35,703 bases of DNA, from assembly GCA_003563915.1 (NCBI GenBank), contig PWTE01000113.1, positions 1 through 35,703 of the forward strand, in the 5' to 3' direction. The translations under genes were made by a program, and so were the position numbers. This stretch comes from Nitriliruptoraceae bacterium (GTDB lineage Bacteria; Actinomycetota; Nitriliruptoria; Nitriliruptorales; Nitriliruptoraceae). Below the pieces are notes generated by a model. It saw nothing but the letters and a program-made list of their open reading frames with translations, made no database searches and was not told where the DNA came from. Below are positions 30,886 through 35,703 of the stretch, in pieces (within the stretch, counting starts at the first letter, position 1; the number at the start of each line of letters is the position of its first letter).

Positions 30886-31913
30886 GCGACCGACCGGTCA
30901 TCCCCGAAGGAGCACGCACCCTGGCGGTGCTGCCTCGCGAGAAGGTCCAGCGGGCAGGGGTGGTGCGTCGCACGATCGACACCTCCCTGCACGGTGAGCG
31001 CAAGCCGGAGTGGTTGAAGGTCAAGGCCAGCTTCGGGGACAACTTCACCGACGTCACCCGGCTGATGCAGGACCTCGAGCTCAACACCGTCTGCGCGCAA
31101 GCCGCCTGCCCCAACATCTACGAGTGCTGGGAGATGCGCGAGGCGACCTTCCTGATCGGCGGTGAGGACTGCACGCGCCGCTGCGGCTTCTGTCAGATCA
31201 AGACGGGCAAGCCGGCCGACTACGACACCGACGAGCCGCGCCGCGTCGCCGAAGCCGTCGAGCACCTGGGCCTGCGCTTCGCGGTCGTGACGATGGTCGC
31301 GCGCGACGACCTCGACGACCAAGGAGCCTGGCTGATCGCCGAGACGATCCGCCAGATCCGCGCGCGTACACCTGACGTCGGCGTCGAGGTACTGCCCAGC
31401 GACTTCGGCTACGGCCAGGACCCGCAGCAGGGGGCCTCCGCGCTGGACCAGGTCGTCACGGCGGGCCCGGACGTGTTCGCCTTCAACCTCGAGACGACGC
31501 GTCGGTTGTTCCCGACCATCCGCCCGTCCTTCGACTACGACCGGGGGCTCGAGTTCCTCGCACTCGCGCGGGAGCGGTTCCCGGCGACGACCGCGGTCAA
31601 GTCGAACCTGATCGTCGGGATGGGTGAGACCGACGACGAGGTGCTGGAGTGCATGCGTGACCTCAAGACCGCCGGCGTGAACACCCTGACGATCGGCCAG
31701 TACCTGCAGCCGTCGGCCCAGCACCTGCACCTCGACCGCTACGTCACCCCGGAGACCTTCGACCGCTTCCGGGAGTACGGCGAGATCGAGCTCGGGTTCG
31801 ATCACGTGCAGTCCGGCCCGATGGTGCGCTCGAGCTACCACGCCGGCCAACAGGCGATGGACGCCAAGGTGTGGGAACCCTCCCCCGGGCAGCCCGGCGG
31901 CGGCGCGGCGTAG
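30882..31913 (+). CDS. lipA: Lipoyl synthase (radical SAM)
   Basis: The 343-residue enzyme inserts two sulfur atoms into octanoyl-protein. Both cluster motifs are seen: the auxiliary cluster CX4CX5C (Cys71, 76, 82) and the radical-SAM CX3CX2C (Cys97, 101, 104). The conserved C-terminal VRSSYHAG is present. Length and order are standard for actinobacteria. GTG at 30882 overlaps lipB. The auxiliary cluster is consumed during catalysis, so supply by A-type carriers such as the ErpA-type gene at 20928 is relevant. Confidence 0.97.
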   Translation: MSDRPVIPEGARTLAVLPREKVQRAGVVRRTIDTSLHGERKPEWLKVKASFGDNFTDVTRLMQDLELNTVCAQAACPNIYECWEMREATFLIGGEDCTRRCGFCQIKTGKPADYDTDEPRRVAEAVEHLGLRFAVVTMVARDDLDDQGAWLIAETIRQIRARTPDVGVEVLPSDFGYGQDPQQGASALDQVVTAGPDVFAFNLETTRRLFPTIRPSFDYDRGLEFLALARERFPATTAVKSNLIVGMGETDDEVLECMRDLKTAGVNTLTIGQYLQPSAQHLHLDRYVTPETFDRFREYGEIELGFDHVQSGPMVRSSYHAGQQAMDAKVWEPSPGQPGGGAA

Positions 31914-31920
31914 CGGTCCC

Positions 31921-32340
31921 GTGGAGATCCTCGCAAGCCGCGTCCTCTTCGAGCCGGCGGACCTCGACCGTTCCCTCGCCTTCTACGAGGGCGTGCTCGG
32001 TCTCCACCGCTTCCGCGAGTTCGGCACACCGCCGCACCGTGGCGTGGTGCTCTTCATGGGCGGTGGCTACCTGGAGCTGACCGAAGCTGGCGACGGCGCA
32101 CCCACCGTGCCCGACGGCCTGCGGCTGTGGCTACAGGTCCGTGATGTCGAGGCAGCGGTTGACGCGCTGCGTGGCTCCGAGCTGTGCACCATCGATACGG
32201 AGCCGCAGCGGATGCCCTGGGGCCTGATCGAAGCGACCGTGCGCGACCCCGACGGGCTGGCGCTCGTGCTGGTCGAGGTCCCGGCGGACCATCCGATGCG
32301 ACGCGACCACCGCACCACGGACTCTCGTCCACAGGCCTGA
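31921..32340 (+). CDS. VOC (glyoxalase/bleomycin-resistance) superfamily protein
   Basis: The 139-residue protein has the VOC beta-alpha-beta-beta-beta motif twice: ASRVLFEPADLDRSLAFYEG and later LWLQVRDVEAAVDALRGSE. RDPDGLALVLVEVP is the usual end of the second module. Substrate unknown; VOC proteins bind metal and may isomerise, cleave or sequester. GTG at 31921 lies 7 nt after the lipA stop, so it is in the lip operon, perhaps only by transcription. No metal-ligand set can be named with certainty; Glu and His candidates exist. Confidence 0.85.
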   Translation: MEILASRVLFEPADLDRSLAFYEGVLGLHRFREFGTPPHRGVVLFMGGGYLELTEAGDGAPTVPDGLRLWLQVRDVEAAVDALRGSELCTIDTEPQRMPWGLIEATVRDPDGLALVLVEVPADHPMRRDHRTTDSRPQA

Positions 32341-32359
32341 CGGGATCCAGAGCCGGACG

Positions 32360-32365
32360 TAGCCT
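32360..32365 (+). promoter_or_regulatory. Candidate -10 (TAGCCT) for the Uma2 gene
   Basis: TAGCCT fits TAnnnT, 44 nt before the ATG of the Uma2 gene, with GGAGGG in between. The same hexamer is seen before mutM, arsA and mscS. Confidence 0.35.
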
Positions 32366-32409
32366 GATGCCACGGAGCGTCGGAGGATGGACACCAGGTG
32401 GAGGGCTCG

Positions 32410-32979
32410 ATGGCGCTCACCGCGACGGTCGCGGAACCGACCACGATCGCGACGGGATGGACCGTCGAGCAGTGGCTCACGCTCCCCGAGGAGATGCGCT
32501 GCGAGCTGGTCGAAGGCCAGGTCGTCGTGAGCCCGAGCCCATCTCTCGACCACCAGCGTGCCGTGCAGAACCTGCTGCGACACTTCGACGACCACGCGCG
32601 GACGCACGGCGCGGAGGCCTTCGTCGCGCCGCTCGGGGTGGCGCTGTCCGCCACCACCGCACTGGAACCGGACGTGCTGTACGTCGCCGATCCGTCGACC
32701 TACGGGCCGCGCATCATCGAAGGTGCACCGGACATCGTCGTGGAGGTCTCCTCGCCCTCCGGCCGACGCTACGACCAGGTGGTCAAGCGGGAGCTGTACG
32801 AACGTTTCGGGGTGGGCGAGTTCTGGTTCGTCGATCTCGACGAACAGCGCATCGAGGTGCACGGTCCCGGCACCGACGGCCGCTTCGAACCTCCGGTCAG
32901 GACCGGCGTTGGTGAGACGACCCACTCCGGGGTCGTGGCCGACCTGGCGGTACCGGTAGACGCGGTGCTCCCACGCTGA
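32410..32979 (+). CDS. Uma2 family (PD-(D/E)XK-like) endonuclease
   Basis: The 189-residue protein fits the Uma2 restriction-endonuclease-like fold: the opening WTVEQWLTLPEEMRCELVEGQ, then LEPDVLYVAD, DIVVEVSSPSGRRYDQVVKRELYE and FWFVDLDEQRIEVH. Asp in EPDVLYV, Glu in VVEVSSPS and the following Lys fit the PD-(D/E)XK metal site. Uma2 proteins are widespread, multi-copy and of unknown physiological target. ATG at 32410 is preferred to GTG at 32398 because GGAGGG precedes it by about 5 nt. It converges with mscS, 21 nt apart. Confidence 0.88.
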   Translation: MALTATVAEPTTIATGWTVEQWLTLPEEMRCELVEGQVVVSPSPSLDHQRAVQNLLRHFDDHARTHGAEAFVAPLGVALSATTALEPDVLYVADPSTYGPRIIEGAPDIVVEVSSPSGRRYDQVVKRELYERFGVGEFWFVDLDEQRIEVHGPGTDGRFEPPVRTGVGETTHSGVVADLAVPVDAVLPR

Positions 32980-32992
32980 GCGTCACCCGAGG

Positions 32993-33002
32993 GACCCGGG
33001 TC
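32993..33002. terminator. Palindrome GACCCGGGTC between convergent Uma2 and mscS genes
   Basis: A perfect 10-bp palindrome lies at the end of the 21-bp gap, overlapping the first two bases of the mscS stop codon. It may contribute to ending transcription from both sides, but it is short and has no U-tract. Confidence 0.2.
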
Positions 33003-34176
33003 AGGTCAGGTCACCGGCGTCGTCAGAGGGATCGGGCAGCTTCTCGCCGTCCTCGGCGGCCACCGCCTGCTTGACGGCGTCGTCGTGGTCACCGACCACT
33101 CGTCCCGCGCGGCCGGCGCGGGAGGCCTCGATGGCCCGCCGTCTGAGCGCCTCGTCGGGGACGGGGAAGCTGAAGACGGACACCTCGGAGTCGCCGAGCG
33201 CGACGGGATGCTCGGTGCGAAGCCACATCGTTCGTTGCGGGAACGGGATCTCGATACCGGCGACGTCGAAGGCCTTCTTGAGGCGGGCGCGGAGCTCGCG
33301 CATGATCGCCCACTGCTGCCCCGGGACGACCTTGATGACCAGGCGGATCGAGACCGCATCGTTGCCGAGCTCCTGCACCCCCCAGACCTCGGGATCCTCG
33401 AGGAACAACGGGGCGAACTCGTCCTCGTGCGCCATCTCGACGGCGACCCGTTCGATGATGTCGCTGGCCGCGTCGAGGTCCGTGCCGTAGGCGACGTCGA
33501 CGTCCAGCAGGGCGCGGGCCCAGTCCTGGCTCATGTTCCCGACCCGGCGGATCTCACCGTTCGGGACGTGCCACAGGGTGCCGTTGACGTCCCGGATGCG
33601 GGTGCTGCGCAACGAGATGCCCTCGACGACACCGATCGCCTCACCGGCATCGACGATGTCACCCATGCCGTACTGGTCCTCGATCAGCATGAAGACACCC
33701 GACAGGAAGTCCTTGACGAGGTCCTGGGCGCCGAATCCGACCGCGACCCCGACGATCCCCGCGCCGGCGATCAGCGGGGCGATCTGAACGCCGATCTGGG
33801 CCAACGCCACGATGACGGCGAACGTCCAGATGACGACCTTCGTCACGCTCTTGGCGAGCGCGCCGAGCGCCTCGGCGCGCTGCGCCCGTCGGAGATCCTC
33901 CTCTACCTCGACGACCCCGGCCTTGCGGCGTCGCCGGCGTCCTGGGGCGGCGCCGGGATCCTTCATGCGCTCGACGAGCCTCGTGATCGTCCGGTGCAGC
34001 ACCGTGGACAGGATGGTGGCGAAGAACAGGATCAGCACGACGCTGATACCGGGGCTGATCAGCCGCTCGATCACGAGGGAGAGCAGGTCGTTGCCGATCC
34101 GGTCGGTGACGAGATCGGAGAGCTCCGAGACCCCAGGAACTGGGTCACTCTCCTGCGCCAGCACAACGGTGAACAT
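33001..34176 (-). CDS. mscS: MscS family small-conductance mechanosensitive channel
   Basis: The 391-residue membrane protein has about three membrane spans (44-61, 111-130, 134-155), then the MscS pore-lining helix with AGAGIVGVAVGFGAQDLVKDFLSG and the beta domain FMLIEDQYGMGDIVD. The C-terminal cytosolic domain follows, with a long charged tail. A basic RRRRRKAG loop at about 80-90 lies between spans 1 and 2. Such channels release solutes during osmotic downshift. ATG at 34176 is preceded by GAAGAGGA. A minus-strand -10 (TAGCCT) 41 nt upstream lies beside a 12-bp palindrome. It diverges from glnA. Confidence 0.93.
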   Translation of the reverse strand: MFTVVLAQESDPVPGVSELSDLVTDRIGNDLLSLVIERLISPGISVVLILFFATILSTVLHRTITRLVERMKDPGAAPGRRRRRKAGVVEVEEDLRRAQRAEALGALAKSVTKVVIWTFAVIVALAQIGVQIAPLIAGAGIVGVAVGFGAQDLVKDFLSGVFMLIEDQYGMGDIVDAGEAIGVVEGISLRSTRIRDVNGTLWHVPNGEIRRVGNMSQDWARALLDVDVAYGTDLDAASDIIERVAVEMAHEDEFAPLFLEDPEVWGVQELGNDAVSIRLVIKVVPGQQWAIMRELRARLKKAFDVAGIEIPFPQRTMWLRTEHPVALGDSEVSVFSFPVPDEALRRRAIEASRAGRAGRVVGDHDDAVKQAVAAEDGEKLPDPSDDAGDLT

Positions 34177-34216
34177 CGGGTCCTCTTCGTCGAGGGGCCA
34201 GGGGGTGTTGACCTCG

Positions 34217-34233
34217 AGGCTAGTCAGCTGACT
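34217..34233 (-). promoter_or_regulatory. Candidate mscS promoter (-10 TAGCCT) overlapping palindrome AGTCAGCTGACT
   Basis: On the minus strand TAGCCT (34222-34217) fits TAnnnT and lies about 41 nt before the mscS ATG. It abuts a perfect 12-bp palindrome at 34222-34233, a possible repressor site. The palindrome is seen; its function is inferred. Confidence 0.35.
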
Positions 34234-34286
34234 GGCGGCCCCGATCCGGAACCGACACCACGACCGTTCAGGCGGCCCTCAGCGAC

Positions 34287-34324
34287 GTAACACGCGCGAA
34301 ACCTCGGCGATACCTCGCCATCAC
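34287..34324 (+). promoter_or_regulatory. GlnR-type box with four 5-bp elements at 11-bp spacing
   Basis: GTAAC (34287), GAAAC (34298), GATAC (34309) and ATCAC (34320) are each separated by exactly 6 nt. The known GlnR pattern of Streptomyces and Mycobacterium is gTnAC-n6-GaAAC-n6 repeated. The first pair matches completely, the third element at four of five positions, the fourth only at its AC. It lies directly upstream of a -10 (TAGCGT) facing glnA, a classic target of GlnR, the nitrogen regulator. Binding is inferred; the GlnR gene is not in the window. Confidence 0.6.
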
Positions 34325-34334
34325 AGCCCGCTCG

Positions 34335-34340
34335 TAGCGT
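34335..34340 (+). promoter_or_regulatory. Candidate -10 (TAGCGT) of glnA
   Basis: TAGCGT fits TAnnnT and sits 10 bp after the last element of the GlnR-like box. No -35 is visible, as expected if GlnR activates the promoter. Transcription would start near 34347, at the first base of the folded leader. Confidence 0.4.
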
Positions 34341-34347
34341 CGCCCCC

Positions 34348-34477
34348 CGGTAGGACCGACGTGGGCGCCTCCGCGCCTACACGGGCCGGGCGAGGTGTCC
34401 GATCGAGCCCCAACCGTGGCCGTACGCGCTGCGGTGCGAGACGGCCGCGTCGGTCCGGGCGCCTCGCCCACCTACCG
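34348..34477 (+). ncRNA. Candidate structured 5' leader RNA of glnA (three-way junction by eye)
   Basis: P1 pairs CGGTAGG (34348-34354) with CCTACCG (34471-34477). Inside it, P2 is the hairpin GTGGGCGC (34361-34368), loop CTCC, GCGCCTAC (34373-34380), with one G-U. P3 pairs GGGCGAGG (34388-34395) with CCTCGCCC (34462-34469), and is extended by CCGA/TCGG (34399-34402, 34450-34453) and by 34415-34423 with 34441-34449. P1 begins at the predicted transcription start. The CTCC loop of P2 could pair with GGAG of the glnA SD. It does not show the sequence of the known glutamine riboswitches. High GC makes chance pairing likely, so this is a hypothesis. Confidence 0.3.
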
Positions 34478-34536
34478 CGATCACGACCCCGCGATCGACG
34501 AGCGGCACCACCGATCACGGTCGCCACGCAGAACCC

Positions 34537-34552
34537 GTCACCACGTTGGAAC
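34537..34552 (+). promoter_or_regulatory. Second GlnR-like element (GTCAC-n6-GGAAC) just before the glnA SD
   Basis: GTCAC at 34537-34541 and GGAAC at 34548-34552 have the 6-nt spacing of one GlnR half-box pair, with one mismatch to GaAAC. It is within the predicted leader, about 20 nt before the start codon, so it could only be a roadblock or a chance match. Weak evidence. Confidence 0.2.
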
Positions 34553-34571
34553 CGTCACAAGGAGCGAGAAG

Positions 34572-35703
34572 TTGGGAAGCTCACCACAAACCGCGCAGGA
34601 CGTCCTAGCGCTGATCGAGAGCGAGGGTTACGAGTTCGTCGACCTGCGCTTCGTCGACCTGCCAGGCCTCGTCCAGCACTTCTCCGTCCCCGTCTCCGCG
34701 GTGGACGAGAGCGTGTTCGAGAACGGCCTGTACTTCGACGGCAGCTCGGTCCGCGGCTTCCAGGGCATCCAGGAGTCCGACATGCTCCTGCTGCCCGACG
34801 TCACCACCGCGCAGGAGGACCGGTTCCGCGACCGCAAGACCCTGATGGTCTACTGCCACGTCCACGACGCCATCACCGGCGAGGCCTACTCGCGCGACCC
34901 CCGCAACATCGTCCGCAAGGCCTCCGCCTACCTGCAGTCCACGGGCATCGCCGACACCGTGTTCATGGGCCCCGAAGCCGAGTTCTTCATCTTCGACCAG
35001 ATCCGCTTCCAGGGCGACCCGCACCATTCCTTCTACGCCATCGACTCGGTCGAAGGACCGTGGACCAGCGGCGCTGAGGACGACGGTCACGGCAACCTGG
35101 GCTACAAGCCGCGGACCAAGCAGGGCTACTTCCCCGTCTCCCCGATGGACCACTACCAGGACCTGCGCTCGGAGATGAGCGCGCAGCTGGAAGCCTTCGG
35201 GATCCCCGTCGAGGTACAGCACCACGAGGTCGGTGCACCCGGTCAGGGCGAGATCGACATCCGCTTCGACGAGATCTCGCGGATCGCCGACAAGCTGATG
35301 ACCTTCAAGTACGTCATCAAGAACACGGCGTGGCACGCCGGAAAGACGGTCACCTTCATGCCCAAGCCCGTCTTCGGCGACAACGGCTCGGGGATGCACA
35401 CCCACCAGTCGCTGTGGAAGGACGGTGAACCGCTGTTCTACGACGAGTCCGGCTACGGCCAGCTCTCGGAGATGGCCCGTTGGTACATCGGTGGTCTGCT
35501 CAAGCACGCCCCGTCGGTCCTGGCCTTCAGCAACCCGACGACCAACAGCTACCGGCGCCTGGTCCCGGGCTACGAGGCCCCGGTCAACCTCGTGTACTCG
35601 GCCCGCAACCGTTCCGCCGCGGTGCGCATCCCGATCTCGGGCGACTCGCCCAAGGCCAAGCGCATCGAGTTCCGCGTCCCCGACCCGTCCTGCAACCCCT
35701 ACC
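34572..35703 (+). CDS. glnA: Glutamine synthetase type I (partial, runs off the right edge)
   Basis: The first 377 codons are present; the end is beyond the window. The enzyme makes glutamine from glutamate, ammonia and ATP. Seen: [21 protein letters not shown] (metal-ligand Glu residues), [25 protein letters not shown] and [13 protein letters not shown], all active-site blocks of type I-beta enzymes. The adenylylated Tyr loop would be just past the edge. The start is TTG at 34572: AAGGAG lies 7 nt upstream and the translation from there ([11 protein letters not shown]) matches the actinobacterial N-terminus. The upstream region has GlnR-like boxes and a structured leader. Confidence 0.96.
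   Translation, partial: MGSSPQTAQDVLALIESEGYEFVDLRFVDLPGLVQHFSVPVSAVDESVFENGLYFDGSSVRGFQGIQESDMLLLPDVTTAQEDRFRDRKTLMVYCHVHDAITGEAYSRDPRNIVRKASAYLQSTGIADTVFMGPEAEFFIFDQIRFQGDPHHSFYAIDSVEGPWTSGAEDDGHGNLGYKPRTKQGYFPVSPMDHYQDLRSEMSAQLEAFGIPVEVQHHEVGAPGQGEIDIRFDEISRIADKLMTFKYVIKNTAWHAGKTVTFMPKPVFGDNGSGMHTHQSLWKDGEPLFYDESGYGQLSEMARWYIGGLLKHAPSVLAFSNPTTNSYRRLVPGYEAPVNLVYSARNRSAAVRIPISGDSPKAKRIEFRVPDPSCNPY

Larger units (their letters stand above)
34177..34571 (+). other. 395-bp gene-free region between mscS and glnA, dense in regulatory elements
   Basis: From left to right it holds the mscS promoter candidate and palindrome (34217-34233), the GlnR-like box (34287-34324), a -10 candidate (34335-34340), a foldable leader (34348-34477), a second GlnR-like element (34537-34552) and the SD AAGGAG (34559-34564) for the TTG at 34572. 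I see no credible protein-coding frame in it. Confidence 0.6.

Noticed and set aside
34208-34213. TTGACC as a -35 for glnA
   Set aside because: No -10 at 16-18 bp on the plus strand. The better -10 at 34335 is 120 bp away.
1-35703. Mobile element, prophage or defence island
   Set aside because: No transposase, integrase, phage or restriction-type cluster was found. The Uma2 gene alone is not evidence for one, and base composition looks even throughout.

Overview
The window is chromosomal DNA from a high-GC actinobacterium. The signs are GTG, TTG and probably one CTG start codon, TGA stops in nearly every gene, almost gapless gene packing, a UvrC-like DEDDh exonuclease, an ArsA-HSP20 protein beside a ROK glucokinase, a GlnR-type box before glnA, and an F420/PPOX-type oxidoreductase. 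The content would suit a deep-branching class such as Nitriliruptoria, but that is inference. I see no rRNA, tRNA, insertion sequence, prophage or CRISPR. This looks like core genome whose interest lies in regulation, domain fusions and one recent internal duplication.

Layout. 1-176: 3' end of msrB. 201-1579: a lysophospholipid acyltransferase diverging from a small membrane protein. 1615-8507 (minus strand): a long series made of a serine hydrolase, an SRPBCC protein and a zinc-ribbon membrane protein, then (after about 110 nt with its own promoter candidate) an ArsA-like ATPase, a small Cys-motif repeat protein, a ROK sugar kinase and a DPP-IV-like S9 peptidase. Within each block the genes overlap by 4 nt. 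8672-10576: a membrane protein fused to an endonuclease/exonuclease/phosphatase domain. 10586-12711 (minus): DUF309, a zinc ribbon and a coiled-coil NYN ribonuclease. 12773-16196: mutM, a TetR regulator and a DEDDh/GIY-YIG nuclease. 16216-18581 (minus): a stand-alone receiver, trpD, a CsaA-like tRNA-binding protein and a BsuPI-domain protein. 18839-20309: a tandem Usp protein and TusA. 20340-22487 (minus): glycerate kinase, an ErpA/IscA-type Fe-S protein and an unknown protein. 22598-26597: a DUF2007 membrane protein, a VLCAD-like acyl-CoA dehydrogenase, a PPOX oxidoreductase, a pirin and a second DUF2007 protein.

26850-32340 is a lipoate and 2-oxoacid dehydrogenase operon: lipoyl-E3, E2, lipB, lipA and a VOC protein. 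LipB and LipA would make the lipoyl cofactor carried by the lipoyl domains of E2 and of the unusual lipoyl-bearing E3. No E1 gene is present here. The 5' ends of the E3 and E2 genes are nearly identical DNA over about 340 bp. 32410-34176 holds a Uma2 nuclease and an MscS channel.

The window ends in glnA (TTG start, truncated by the edge). Its 395-nt upstream region holds a four-element GlnR-like box, a -10 candidate and a leader that I can fold by eye into a three-way junction. That leader is the best candidate for something undescribed here.
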